From assembly GCA_964537875.1 (NCBI GenBank), contig CAZIDN010000013.1, forward strand, positions 1 to 64,000: a stretch of 64,000 bases of DNA, read 5' to 3'. The stretch comes from JAPKZH01 sp964537875. Lineage in GTDB: Bacteria; Acidobacteriota; Aminicenantia; Aminicenantales; UBA4085. The notes beneath the pieces were generated by a model. That model ran no database searches. It was not told the DNA's origin and saw only the letters and a program-made list of their open reading frames with translations. Made by a program: the position numbers and the translations under genes. Shown in pieces: positions 44,388 to 53,329 of the stretch (its first letter is position 1; every line of letters begins with the position of its first letter).

Positions 44388-45646
44388 CTATGTCTTATCT
44401 TTGTAATACGCGTCGTAGAACGACTTGAACTCGGCGCTGCGCTCCTTGATCTTCCGCCACCACCACTCATTCTCCGCATACCAGTTCACGGTCGCGGCCA
44501 GCCCCGCCTCAAATTCGACCTCGGGCTTCCACCNNNNNNNNNNNNNNNNNNNNNNNNNNNNNNNNNNNNNNNNNNNNNNNNNNNNNNNNNNNNNNNNNNN
44601 NNNNNNNNNNNNNNNNNNNNNNNNNNNNNNNNNTACCAGTTCACGGTCGCGGCCAGCCCCGCCTCAAATTCGACCTCGGGCTTCCACCCCAGCTTGCGGA
44701 GCTTCCGGCAGTTGAGTGCATACCGCCGATCATGCCCCAGCCGGTCCGACACAAACCGGATGAGATCGCGGCTCTTGCCCAATTCCTTCACGATCCGTTT
44801 GGCCACATCGATGTTCCGGACTTCGTTGTTGGCGCCGATGTTATACGCCTCTCCGACGCCCCCCCGCTTGATGACGAAATCGATCGCCCGGCAGTTGTCC
44901 TCGACATGCAGCCAGTCCCTGACGTTTGTCCCTTTCCCGTAAAGCGGCAGGCCCTTTCCCTCCAGGGCATGCGTGACAAAAAGAGGGATGAACTTTTCCG
45001 GATACTGGTAGGGCCCGTAGTTGTTGCTGGGCCGGACGATGATAATCGGCAGCCCGTACGTCACCGAGTATGAATAGGCCAGCCTGTCGGCCCCCGCCTT
45101 GCTCCCCGAGTAAGGCGATGACGGGTTCAGTGGGTCGTCCTCGCCGAAAAACCCCTCATCGCGGCTGCCGTAGACTTCGTCCGTCGAGACATGGATGAAA
45201 AACTCAACCGTCGGCGTCCGGCGGAGCGCCTCGAGCAGGACGAACGTCCCGAAGACATCCGTCAAGACGAACTCGCCGGCGTCCATGATCGAGCGGTCGA
45301 CGTGCGTTTCGGCCGCAAAATGGACGACTCCCTGAACCCGCTGGAAGATCTCCGCGACAACGTCCTTATCTCTGATGTCGCCGCGAATGAATTCGTAGCG
45401 CGGATCACCCCCCACATCCTTTAGGTTGTCCAGGTTGCCGGCATAGGTCAGCTTATCCAGGTTGATGATTCTCGTGTTTTTATAATGCTTCAAGACATAA
45501 TGGATGAAATTGCTGCCGATGAACCCGGCCCCGCCCGTCACCAGCAGCGTCTTCCCCTCGAGGCTCCGCTCCTGAAGCCGATTTTTACCCGCGTGAACAG
45601 CCGGCGCCTTCTTCAATTTCTTGGGATTCGCCCTTCTGGAATCCAT
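44388..45646 (-). CDS. rfbB: dTDP-glucose 4,6-dehydratase (split by an assembly gap)
   Basis: This extended SDR has LVTGGAGFIGSNF (36-48), STDEVYG (154-160) and the Tyr179-x3-Lys183 pair in SPYSGSK. It also has the typical ETHVDRSI and RPSNNYGPYQYPEKFIP. It makes dTDP-4-keto-6-deoxy-glucose from the product of rfbA. Within the C-terminus lies a run of 100 N (44534-44633) flanked by an identical 55-bp sequence. If N run and one copy are removed (155 bp), the frame stays open to TAG at 44388 and the protein is 367 residues, a normal length. Start 45646 is chosen for AGGAGGAAAT just before it. Confidence 0.88.
44534..44633. other. Scaffold gap of 100 N
   Basis: Exactly 100 N are flanked by a 55-bp exact repeat (44479-44533 and 44634-44688). 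This is the signature of two contigs overlapping by one k-mer that were scaffolded without being merged, not a biological feature. Confidence 0.95.
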
Positions 45647-45859
45647 ATTTCCTCCTCCTGACAGTCCGTATGTCAATGGCCCAGCCTTGAGAAAATAATC
45701 TATCATTTTGACGTCTTTTTTAAAAGAGCGGACCTCCTCTGCGTCGTCTTCGGAACCTCCCCCATTCTCATCATGAATTGCGATGTCTTATGACGGACCA
45801 AATAAAAAATGATTGAGGAAGAAGGCGCAGAAGACGTTACTGGGATTATACTTGTCTAT

Positions 45860-46477
45860 CTAAGAGCTAACCATTTGAAGAAAAGTCCGCAGTTGTTCAA
45901 AAGCTTCAGCATCAAAGGGCCAATATCCTGCTTGAGCTGCTACCCCTAAGGGCTTCCCAGCCTCTGGTTTTGATCCCAGAAAAACTTGAACTTTGGCTTT
46001 GGACATTTTGGAGGGCAAAATTATCTCTCTCTGTTGCAAACATTGAAAATATCGGTCGACACAAAACATGGCAGGGTCGTACATGACAGCCTGAAGACAA
46101 AGATCTTCTAGCATTCCAGGCGTATTCTCATTGGGCAAAATCGCGATTACGACTTTTAACGTGTCCCCAGAGGGAATGAGAGTCCTTTCCGGTACAGGAA
46201 GTCCTGAGGACCTCAAAGCATCACGAATACTTTGCAGCGCGGCTCCTGGATCTGAATTGGCATCTCTTGCGATTGCCAACGATCTAACCTCATCAAATCC
46301 AGAAGCGTTAATTATCGCCTTAAGATATTTCCGCAATTCCGTCTTACCCCCGACGGGCAGAACTTGAATATTATTCAATGACAGATGATTGACTAACGCC
46401 TCAAAAAATAGCTTGTCATCTTTACCCTCAACAACGATCACCCGAGATTCTATGATTTCTATAGATATTTCAGCCAT
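45860..46477 (-). CDS. TOPRIM-like DUF3226-type protein
   Basis: This 205-residue protein has the TOPRIM-like pattern RVIVVEGKDDKLFFEAL with the conserved Glu at 17, and a later SLAIARDANSD with Asp72 and Asp76 as likely metal ligands. It matches the DUF3226 group. The start overlaps the stop of the upstream ATPase by one base (TAATG), so the two are translationally coupled and probably function together. Pairing of an SMC-like ATPase with a small TOPRIM protein is the design of OLD-like and PARIS-type anti-phage systems, where the TOPRIM subunit is a nuclease effector. Function here is inferred from that resemblance. Confidence 0.7.
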   Translation of the reverse strand: MAEISIEIIESRVIVVEGKDDKLFFEALVNHLSLNNIQVLPVGGKTELRKYLKAIINASGFDEVRSLAIARDANSDPGAALQSIRDALRSSGLPVPERTLIPSGDTLKVVIAILPNENTPGMLEDLCLQAVMYDPAMFCVDRYFQCLQQREIILPSKMSKAKVQVFLGSKPEAGKPLGVAAQAGYWPFDAEAFEQLRTFLQMVSS

Positions 46478-47559
46478 TATCTTACTTCGAGGCCTGACTC
46501 AATTGACGCTTCTAATGTTTCTTGATCATAAGTAACGACTTTTATCGTATCTTTTAAGCGGTCTAGCCTGTGCAAACGAAAATCATATATTCCTTGCTCT
46601 TTAAACGCCTTATGAGCGGCGATAATACATTCCAAGCTATGAGTTGTGGCAAATAGCTGAGTATTGAATTCTCTGGCCACTTCCCCGATGGCTCTCCATA
46701 TTTTGGCCATTATGGAATGATGAAGCCCATTCTCAATTTCATCAACTAAGACAACCCCGGTTGGTGCATTGCCAATAAGCAATAGAAGGCTGACCAGCCG
46801 GACCATGCCTTCTCCCATGACTGGTAAGGGAAGAGGCCGTCTTAATCCTATATCGCCATGAATAATCGGCTCTCCCGCGACAACAACCATCTTGAGGTTA
46901 CGGATTCTTGGCTCAATGAGCTGTAAAACCTTTATTAGAACATCTTCTTTCCCTTGGAGCTGTAGCTTTCCAAAGCGTTCTGCCTCTTCTTTAAAAGAAC
47001 TACGGATCCGTGCACTTTGAAGAAATGTAGGAAAAGGAGGAGGTGGAGGAATTGGTTCAGTTCGAATCCCCTTTGGATCGAAGATAAGATAATACTTACC
47101 GTGCTTCTGCAATTCTTCAAACTCAAGTCCGATAACTTGAGCTGATTCTAAGGAGCTGAGGATTTTTTCTGCATTATTAGTGGTATAGGGTAGAGATTCT
47201 TTTATCTTTGATAATTCTAACGGGTCACGGATTATTTTGAGTCTTAATAATCGGCGACCGGTCAGCTTATTTTTACCAATTAACTCGATGTCTTGGGATA
47301 TATCAAGCTGATGAAAGATTAAATCCCAGGGAGTTTCAGCCCACATGCCAAGTTCAATCTTTACAGTTTCGATGCCGCGCAATGCATTAATTTTTATGAT
47401 CAATTCAGGATTGTATGCGCCACAATGAAGAAATAGCGCTTCTAAAAGAGCAGTCTTGCCAACATTATTCGTGCCTGCAATTAGGTTAACACGCTCCATG
47501 TCAGAAATGGTCAATTTATGAAAACAACGAAAATCTTTTATCTCAAACGATTGGTACAT
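46477..47559 (-). CDS. SMC/OLD-like AAA ATPase (AAA_15/AAA_21 type)
   Basis: This 360-residue ABC/SMC-type ATPase begins SFEIKDFRCFHKLTI. Its Walker A GTNNVGKT is at 29-36, an ABC-signature-like MGEGMVRL at 248-255, Walker B VLVDEIENG at 270-278 and a switch-His ATTHSLE at 304-310. The central part is short, so it is not a long coiled-coil SMC protein. A very good AAGGAGGT lies just before ATG 47559. It is coupled to the TOPRIM gene by TAATG. Together they resemble two-gene anti-phage modules in which the ATPase senses and the TOPRIM partner acts. Base composition is lower in GC than the flanking rfb genes, consistent with acquisition. Confidence 0.78.
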   Translation of the reverse strand: MYQSFEIKDFRCFHKLTISDMERVNLIAGTNNVGKTALLEALFLHCGAYNPELIIKINALRGIETVKIELGMWAETPWDLIFHQLDISQDIELIGKNKLTGRRLLRLKIIRDPLELSKIKESLPYTTNNAEKILSSLESAQVIGLEFEELQKHGKYYLIFDPKGIRTEPIPPPPPFPTFLQSARIRSSFKEEAERFGKLQLQGKEDVLIKVLQLIEPRIRNLKMVVVAGEPIIHGDIGLRRPLPLPVMGEGMVRLVSLLLLIGNAPTGVVLVDEIENGLHHSIMAKIWRAIGEVAREFNTQLFATTHSLECIIAAHKAFKEQGIYDFRLHRLDRLKDTIKVVTYDQETLEASIESGLEVR

Positions 47560-47633
47560 CGACTACCTCCTTATTTGACGATTAAATTATCTTTAAAATC
47601 TCATATATTCTACCATATATTTCAAAATTGACT

Positions 47634-47832
47634 AGACGTGAGGCTGGCGGCGACTTTATCTGCATCCTTCCCGTCGGCAAAAATCTGCGCTTCGTAGCCG
47701 CCAGCGCCGAGGAAGCCTACAGGGATTTCGAGGTCAGGCGCGTCCCGATTGGTCATGGCGCCCACGTACCAGTCTGCGCCGTGCTGCCGCGCCGTCACGA
47801 GCGACGTTTTTCCCTCAATGGTCCGCTCCTAA
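47634..47832 (-). pseudogene. C-terminal fragment of a GH97 glycosidase
   Basis: Minus-strand reading gives EGKTSLVTARQHGADWYVG followed by AMTNRDAPDLEIPVGFL and YEAQIFADGKDADKV. These are the hallmarks of the C-terminal beta-sandwich of GH97 alpha-glucosidases (WYVGAMT, LEIP, AQIFADG). Nothing of the catalytic barrel is present and no start precedes it. It lies between the ATPase gene and the MazEF-like pair as debris. Confidence 0.7.
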
Positions 47833-47941
47833 AAAGAATTTTTGACGGCTTTGGCCCAGCCAACGTTAGCGTTTTTCCCTCTTGTGAAACCTGTTTTCTT
47901 CGCATTCATCCTCCCTGTTATTATCTTGAATAAAATGTGTA

Positions 47942-47970
47942 TTGACAATGTGGCCAATTATGCGTATAAT
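47942..47970 (+). promoter_or_regulatory. Consensus sigma70 promoter of the toxin-antitoxin pair
   Basis: TTGACA (47942-47947) and TATAAT (47965-47970) are both perfect and separated by the optimal 17 bp. The predicted transcript begins near 47977, about 13 nt before the antitoxin ATG at 47990. Such strong promoters are normal for autorepressed toxin-antitoxin operons. Confidence 0.8.
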
Positions 47971-47989
47971 ATATACAGACATAATTCAA

Positions 47990-48223
47990 ATGAAAAGGCT
48001 AAACATTACGCTTCCCGATGAAATCGCCAAGGAGCTTGCCTCCATTCCCAATAAAAGCCGCTATATTGCTGCCGCTCTAAAGGAAAAAATGGAAAAAGAA
48101 AAAAAGCAAAAACTGGACGCCCTGCTCTGCGAAGGGTATCAGACGACCAAAGAAGAAGACAAAGCCCTCAATGAAGATTGGGAAAAGGCCACCCTAGAAG
48201 GCTGGGATAAGACTCGGACATAG
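47990..48223 (+). CDS. Ribbon-helix-helix antitoxin (MazE/CopG-like)
   Basis: This 77-residue protein has an N-terminal ribbon-helix-helix pattern (KRLNITLPDEIAKELASI then SRYIAAALKEKM), a basic linker and an acidic C-terminal tail (TTKEEDKALNEDWEKA) that should wrap the toxin. The start at 47990 gives the standard RHH N-terminus; an upstream in-frame ATG lies in the promoter. It is 3 bp upstream of the MazF-like gene and would repress the promoter at 47942. Confidence 0.8.
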   Translation: MKRLNITLPDEIAKELASIPNKSRYIAAALKEKMEKEKKQKLDALLCEGYQTTKEEDKALNEDWEKATLEGWDKTRT

Positions 48224-48226
48224 TCC

Positions 48227-48574
48227 ATGGAAGCGAATTTCCCGCGCCAGGGGGAGATCTGGCTCGTTTCTCTTGAGCCGGTCATCGGCAGCGAAATCGG
48301 GAAGACGCGCCCTGCTATCGTTATCTCGAACGACAGAAACAATCAGTTCGCTGACACAATAACGGTGGTTCCCTTGACTTCAAAAACCGAAAAGATCTAT
48401 CCGTTTGAAGTCTTTTTGTCTCAAGCCGAAACGCATCTGGCTCAGGATTCAAAAGCCAAAGCGAATCAAATCCGGACCGTCGACAAAAAAAGGCTGGTGA
48501 AGCTGATGGCCGAGCTTCCTCCCGATAAATTGGCCGAAGTTAAGCAAGCTGTGCGCATTCATCTCGAAATCTAA
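48227..48574 (+). CDS. mazF: MazF/PemK-family endoribonuclease toxin
   Basis: This 115-residue toxin has the family motifs QGEIWLVSLEPVIGSEIGK, TRPAIVISND and ITVVPLTSKTEK. The conserved Arg of TRPAIV and Thr/Ser of VVPLTS mark the RNA-cleavage site. MazF proteins cut mRNA at short sequences when the antitoxin is degraded. Overall length is normal and no lesion is seen. The pair is inserted between rfbC and the ATPase module. Confidence 0.88.
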   Translation: MEANFPRQGEIWLVSLEPVIGSEIGKTRPAIVISNDRNNQFADTITVVPLTSKTEKIYPFEVFLSQAETHLAQDSKAKANQIRTVDKKRLVKLMAELPPDKLAEVKQAVRIHLEI

Positions 48575-48661
48575 GCGCCTCTATATCTACCTTCTCCAAT
48601 TTGGGAAGAAAATTGCTTTAAGACGGTAAAAGAATCTTTCTTGTAGCATCCCTCAGAAAGA

Positions 48662-49117
48662 TCAGCCGTCCCTGCGGCGCCAATCGTAAGGAATATCGCT
48701 CTTGTGCGGGTCCAGACGCTGTTCGTCCGGGCTCGCGTAGTTGTAGGCTTCGGTGGGGACATTGACGACCACGGCCTCCTCGCGGCTCACGCCCATCCAG
48801 CCGTGATAAATTCCCGGCGGAACATGGATGAGCATCGGGTTGTGGCTGCCGATATAAAATTCGTTGATCTCTTTATAGGATGGCGAGCTTTTCCGTCCGT
48901 CGTAGAGCGCCATTTTGATCATGCCCCTGAGGCAGCAAATATTGTCCGCCTGTTTTTCGTGCTTGTGCCAGGCCTTGACAACCCCCGGATAGGTGGTCGT
49001 CATGTAGACCTGGCCGAATTTCGTGAAAAATTCATCGTCTTCCCGCAGGATCTCCATCAGCCGCCCCCGCTCGTCCGGAATCACTTTCAATTTTTTCGTC
49101 TTGACACCGTCGATCAT
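48662..49117 (-). CDS. rfbC: dTDP-4-dehydrorhamnose 3,5-epimerase-family protein
   Basis: This 151-residue cupin of the RmlC family has DERGRLMEILREDDEFF, the His of KAWHKHEKQ and HVPPGIYHGW. It acts on the keto-sugar made by rfbB. It is slightly shorter than canonical RmlC (about 180 residues) and so could be a 3-epimerase or ketoisomerase variant. The neighbouring rfbA is 9 bp upstream on the same strand. No rmlD reductase is visible in the window, so the final sugar need not be rhamnose. Confidence 0.8.
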   Translation of the reverse strand: MIDGVKTKKLKVIPDERGRLMEILREDDEFFTKFGQVYMTTTYPGVVKAWHKHEKQADNICCLRGMIKMALYDGRKSSPSYKEINEFYIGSHNPMLIHVPPGIYHGWMGVSREEAVVVNVPTEAYNYASPDEQRLDPHKSDIPYDWRRRDG

Positions 49118-49126
49118 GCTGATCTC

Positions 49127-50191
49127 CTATTTGATGCCGATCTCGCTTTTGTCGCCCACCATAAACCTGAACGCCGAAGGCTTGGGCGGGCACTTGTAGA
49201 TCCGCACGTCCCTCCCGATTAAGCTTTCATCGATCCGGCTCCCGATGTCGCGGATCTCGCTCCCTTCGAGCACAATGCTGTGCTCAATCTCCGTCCCGAC
49301 GATCTTGCAGCTTTTTCCGATCGCCGTGAACGGTCCGATATAGGAATCCGTGACCTCCGTCTCTTCGCCGATGATGGCCGGCCCCCTGATAATGCTGTTC
49401 TTCAAGTTTACGCCCTTCTCGATCACCACCTGTCCGTTGATCCGCGACTCCGCGTCAACCGTTCCCTCGCACTTCCCGCTGATTCCTTCTAATATCAGCC
49501 GGTTGGCCTCGAGGATATCCTCGATCTTCCCCGTGTCTTTCCACCATCCCGAGACAAGATGCGGCTGCACGTCATACCCTTTATCCACCAGGTATTGGAT
49601 GGCGTCGGTGATCTCGAGCTCTCCTCGCCATGACGGCTTTATAGCCTTCACGGCTTCGAAGATGTGGCCATCGAACAGGTACACGCCGACTAGCGCTAGA
49701 TTGCTCATGGGCTTCTTGGGCTTCTCGACAAGCCGTACGACCCGCCCGTCCCGGAGCTCCGCCACGCCGAACATCTGCGGGTTCGGGACTTCCGTCAGCA
49801 AGATCATGGAGTTCGGCTTCTTTTCCTCAAACTCTTTGACCAGCGTCACGATCCCGCTCTTCAAAATATTGTCGCCCAAATACATGACGAAGGGCTCGCT
49901 CTTCAGAAAGTCCTCCGAGATCTTAACGGCGTGCGCCAATCCCAGCGGCGCATCCTGTTCGATATAGTGAATCTTCACCGACCAGGCCGACCCGTCCCCC
50001 GCCGCCGCCATGATCTCCTCTTTCGTGTCGCCGACGACGATCCCGATCTCCTTCACGCCGGCATCCCTCAGAGCCTCGATTCCGTAGAACAGGACCGGCT
50101 TGTTGGCCACCGGCACCAGCTGCTTGGCCTGGGTGAATGTCAGCGGCCGCAGCCTCGTCCCTTTTCCTCCGCTGAGAATCAGTCCTTTCAT
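49127..50191 (-). CDS. rfbA: Glucose-1-phosphate thymidylyltransferase (long form)
   Basis: This 354-residue nucleotidyltransferase has the signature LILSGGKGTRLRPLTFTQAK and KQLVPVANKP. It adds a C-terminal left-handed beta-helix (about 240-340), which places it in the long-form RmlA/RfbA group. It makes dTDP-glucose from dTTP and glucose-1-phosphate, feeding rfbB. It is first in the minus-strand operon with rfbC; the rfbB gene follows 3 kb later, with the ATPase/TOPRIM pair and MazEF lying between. Confidence 0.88.
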   Translation of the reverse strand: MKGLILSGGKGTRLRPLTFTQAKQLVPVANKPVLFYGIEALRDAGVKEIGIVVGDTKEEIMAAAGDGSAWSVKIHYIEQDAPLGLAHAVKISEDFLKSEPFVMYLGDNILKSGIVTLVKEFEEKKPNSMILLTEVPNPQMFGVAELRDGRVVRLVEKPKKPMSNLALVGVYLFDGHIFEAVKAIKPSWRGELEITDAIQYLVDKGYDVQPHLVSGWWKDTGKIEDILEANRLILEGISGKCEGTVDAESRINGQVVIEKGVNLKNSIIRGPAIIGEETEVTDSYIGPFTAIGKSCKIVGTEIEHSIVLEGSEIRDIGSRIDESLIGRDVRIYKCPPKPSAFRFMVGDKSEIGIK

Positions 50192-50366
50192 GGCACGTTC
50201 CTTTCGAAGATTTTGCCCATGCCCAATTCCAGGCCAACTTTAGCACATCCCCAACCTCAGAATCAATCCTTTGAGATTTCGCCACTTAAAGAAACAGAAG
50301 AAGGCCGAAAGGCGATTACTGTTTATTGGACGAGCAGAATGGTAAAATATTGGAGGGAGAAAACAA

Positions 50367-50582
50367 ATGAAAATTAGATATGACTCTGAATCAGATATTC
50401 TTCTTATTATCCTTCGGGAAGAGCCGCCGGTTGATGCCATTGAGGAACCAGGAGGCGTAATCGTAAGCTACGGCGATGATAGTGAGCCTGTCAGTGTGGA
50501 GTTTATGAATGCCTCTGTGCGAAGACTCATTCTGCCGGGAGAAGTCAGTGTCCCGATCCAAAAAGGAAGCCTATCGCTTTAG
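50367..50582 (+). CDS. DUF2283 protein
   Basis: This 71-residue protein begins KIRYDSESDILLIILREE and has the short beta-rich pattern of DUF2283, frequently found singly and of unknown function. A strong GGAGGGAG at about 50351 precedes the ATG. It lies between divergent rfbA and convergent lptD; no partner gene is evident. Confidence 0.75.
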   Translation: MKIRYDSESDILLIILREEPPVDAIEEPGGVIVSYGDDSEPVSVEFMNASVRRLILPGEVSVPIQKGSLSL

Positions 50583-50596
50583 AGCCAATCCCTGTC

Positions 50597-52930
50597 TCAA
50601 AACCCCATACCGCCCAGGAAATCCGTGGTCTTCCCGATATTCCCCAGGCCGAAGGAAATCCGGAACTGCGTTTCCGGACGCTCCCTGAAATAATAGACCC
50701 GCATCTCCGCCCTCAAATCCAGGCATTGGTAATGATAGGAGATGTTGGCCGCCGCGTAGAGCATTTTCCGCTCGACGATATTGAAATCCACCTCGCCCTG
50801 CGCTTCCAGCGACCACCTTGGGATCTTCAAGCCCCCGAAAAAACTGATCTGGTGGCGGTCCCAGATGGAATAGATGATCTCTTGCCCGCCTTGGAGCCAG
50901 GAGTTGATGCTCTTGAACCAGCTGACATGGAGAAACATCGGGTCGGCATCCGTCCCCAGCTGCGCCCCAAGCCGCAGGCTCGACAGCGTCTTGTAATAGG
51001 GATTGTAGCCGGCCGTGAAATCAATGCTGTATTTCGCTGCCGGATAAAACCTTAAATAGCTGCTGATCTCAGTGAATTCAGGGATCTTGCCGTCCACCCG
51101 ATACCAGCTGTTAGGGCTTTCCTCGGGAGCCAGATAATACGTCTGACTCAAAACCCAGGTAAAAATCTCCTTCGGCATCTTTTCCTGCTTGATCAGGACG
51201 CGGTTGGCCAGGCTGTAGCTGATCTGGTGGTAGCGGAAAAGCGGATAGGCCGAGACGATCCGGTCCTTGTCCACAACCGGACTCTCATAGCGGTACGAGA
51301 TGCTTGGCTCAATAATGTGCTTAATCCGGAGAGCCTTGCTCTCCTGGCCGGATTCGGCGCCGGAGGCTTGACCCGCGCCCGCTCCTTGGGCAGCTTGGGC
51401 CGCAGGCTGGTCTGGTGCTTTCTTTTGCGCCTCCGCGGGCGCGTTCTTACTTTTTCCCTCGCCCCCGCCGACATCAAAGATTCTATAAAACACAGGACCG
51501 ATCAACCCGAGGCTGAGGCCGAAATTGCGGGCAAGGATGGGCTCATCGGCAATCACGCGCGTGGCGCCAATCAACTTATAGCTCTGCCAGTAATAATCCA
51601 GGTTCCCCGAGGCAGCCAGGTTCACCGTCAGCCAGGGGATGCCCGCGAACGGCAGACTAATCTCCGGATTAAGAGCGAGGTTCTGGGAGCGCATCTCCCG
51701 GCCGGCGTCGTAATCCGTCTGCCAGCCGTACTGCAACCGGTTGAACGAGCTAGAAAATGAAAAGTACAGCGGGTTGAACAGCTTCATTTTGAAGGCATTG
51801 AGGGTGATCTGGGGCAGATAATACGAGATGATCGAATTGCTGACCCCCATCGCCGGAAAACTCGTCTCGAACCGTGAGGCCCTGACGTTCAGGCTGATCC
51901 CCGACCAGGCCTTGGAAAGATAGACCTGCGAGCTGCGGTTAGAAACGACGGCCCGCTGGAAATTGTTGTCGAACTCCCGCAAAAACTCATAGCTGCTCTG
52001 GTAATCCACATCGGCCACCAGGCTGAACCCGAACGGCAGGGGCTGGTTGTGGCTCCATCGGATGAGATAAGCATTGGACGGGCTTGTCCCGGCCGTTCCA
52101 CTCGGTCCTTCCTCTTTATTAAAGAGAAAATAAAAGAGATTCAGCGATCCGCCGGTTCCCCCCGAAAACAAATACCTGTATTCGGTCCCTCCGCCGACTC
52201 CGCGCTTGCCGTAATAATTCAGGCTGAACGTGGCATCCATGTTGCGGGCCATCGCCCAGTAGAAGTCCTGAGCGAAGAACATGCCTTTCGCTCCCGAGAA
52301 TCCCAGCTGCGGCATCAGGAATCCCGTCGCCCGCTCCTGGTCGAGCGGGTAGCGCATGTAGGGAAGATAGAAGATGGGGACCCTTTTGATGGAAAAGACG
52401 GCGCCCCACATTTCCATATAATCGTTTTTTTTGAAATTGGCCCTGGCGCAAGAAAATTTCCAGCGCGGGACGGGCTGCGAGCATGACGTGAACTCGCTCC
52501 GGCCGAAGCTGTAGAGGTTCTCGTCCTTGCGCTCGATGGAGGCCGCCTGATAACGGATCGAGGGCTGGAGCAATCCCACAGCCTGTTCAAATTTGCCCTT
52601 GGCGTTATCGAGGTTGAAGAAAATGCTTTTGGCGCTGATCGTTTCATCCGGCAGCTGGAGGATCGCGTCGCGCCCGATCCCCACGGCAAAGACATCTTTT
52701 GTCTTGGTGTCGAGCTCGACGCGGTCGGCAAAAAGCTTGAGGTCGCGGTATTCGACCTCGACGGGGTTGCCGGTGGCGATGATGCGGTCCTGGCTGCGCT
52801 CCATCGTCTGATATTTAATCTTGACCTCGCCCAGTTGAGCTTCCTGGCCGAAATTCGGTCCCGGAAGCACGATGACCAGCCCCGCGAAGAAAAACAGAGC
52901 CGACCCGATCAAGCTGGCGATATGGCGCAT
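50597..52930 (-). CDS. lptD: LPS-assembly protein LptD
   Basis: This protein of about 777 residues has a signal peptide (RHIASLIGSALFFFAG) and an N-terminal OstA/LptA-like beta-jellyroll (about 35-140). A C-terminal outer-membrane barrel spans the rest, ending in an aromatic-rich strand (FLGGMGF). It inserts LPS into the outer leaflet together with LptE. ATG 52930 is chosen because it directly precedes the signal sequence; an in-frame ATG at 52996 would add 22 basic residues. Ala/Gly/Gln-rich insertion around residues 505-540 (KAPDQPAAQAAQGAGAGQ) is a likely flexible loop. A 62-codon piece of this gene is duplicated at 54832-55018. Confidence 0.9.
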   Translation of the reverse strand: MRHIASLIGSALFFFAGLVIVLPGPNFGQEAQLGEVKIKYQTMERSQDRIIATGNPVEVEYRDLKLFADRVELDTKTKDVFAVGIGRDAILQLPDETISAKSIFFNLDNAKGKFEQAVGLLQPSIRYQAASIERKDENLYSFGRSEFTSCSQPVPRWKFSCARANFKKNDYMEMWGAVFSIKRVPIFYLPYMRYPLDQERATGFLMPQLGFSGAKGMFFAQDFYWAMARNMDATFSLNYYGKRGVGGGTEYRYLFSGGTGGSLNLFYFLFNKEEGPSGTAGTSPSNAYLIRWSHNQPLPFGFSLVADVDYQSSYEFLREFDNNFQRAVVSNRSSQVYLSKAWSGISLNVRASRFETSFPAMGVSNSIISYYLPQITLNAFKMKLFNPLYFSFSSSFNRLQYGWQTDYDAGREMRSQNLALNPEISLPFAGIPWLTVNLAASGNLDYYWQSYKLIGATRVIADEPILARNFGLSLGLIGPVFYRIFDVGGGEGKSKNAPAEAQKKAPDQPAAQAAQGAGAGQASGAESGQESKALRIKHIIEPSISYRYESPVVDKDRIVSAYPLFRYHQISYSLANRVLIKQEKMPKEIFTWVLSQTYYLAPEESPNSWYRVDGKIPEFTEISSYLRFYPAAKYSIDFTAGYNPYYKTLSSLRLGAQLGTDADPMFLHVSWFKSINSWLQGGQEIIYSIWDRHQISFFGGLKIPRWSLEAQGEVDFNIVERKMLYAAANISYHYQCLDLRAEMRVYYFRERPETQFRISFGLGNIGKTTDFLGGMGF

Positions 52931-53081
52931 TATTTTTCGTGACAACACGTATTTCTTTCCGGCCTTTCTTAAAACTCTACCACATGGCCTTCCCAAGAAT
53001 CAACCCGGCAGAAAAGAGAGAGCTGAAAACGCTCGACCTCCAGCTCCCCCCCACAGGAGGATTATGTCAGCCTCTTGGGCC

Positions 53082-53265
53082 TCTTGAATAAACCCGCCAA
53101 GGAGGTTCTGAAACGGATTCCCAGGCATGAAGCTGCGCGGATGATCCGGCATCTCCTGCTAAGGCAGCCCCGGCTTGTGCTTTTCGGATTACGCACGCTT
53201 CTCAAGCGCACGGCCGGCAGGTAACTCAAAAACATCTTATTTCTCCTTGACAAAAGGATGATTTT
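53082..53265 (+). repeat. Left copy of a direct repeat flanking the ATPase gene
   Basis: This segment encodes, from TTG at about 53083, a short open frame of about 48 codons (LNKPAKEVLKRIPRHEAAR then IRHLLLRQPRLVLFG, ending TAA). It is repeated at 54624-54805 with around 85-90% identity by eye. Substitutions cluster at third codon positions and give conservative changes, as expected for a once-translated sequence. It may be the 3' end of an unidentified gene. Confidence 0.7.
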
Positions 53266-53309
53266 TGATAATAAATAGAGGGAAACAATTTAACTTTATT
53301 TCCCTCTAT
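53247..53309 (+). promoter_or_regulatory. Promoter and palindrome of the 53330 ATPase gene
   Basis: TTGACA at 53247-53252 with an AT-rich -10 region (TAATAA, 53269-53274) forms a candidate promoter. Immediately downstream, perfect 11-bp inverted arms ATAGAGGGAAA (53275-53285) and TTTCCCTCTAT (53299-53309) surround a 13-bp spacer, ending 20 bp before the ATG. The position over the start of transcription fits a repressor operator. Confidence 0.65.
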
Positions 53310-53329
53310 AGAGAGCTCATTAAATAACT

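Noticed and set aside
44358..44942. Plus-strand frames spanning the N run
   Set aside because: They exist only because N codons are read as open; the real gene is rfbB on the minus strand.
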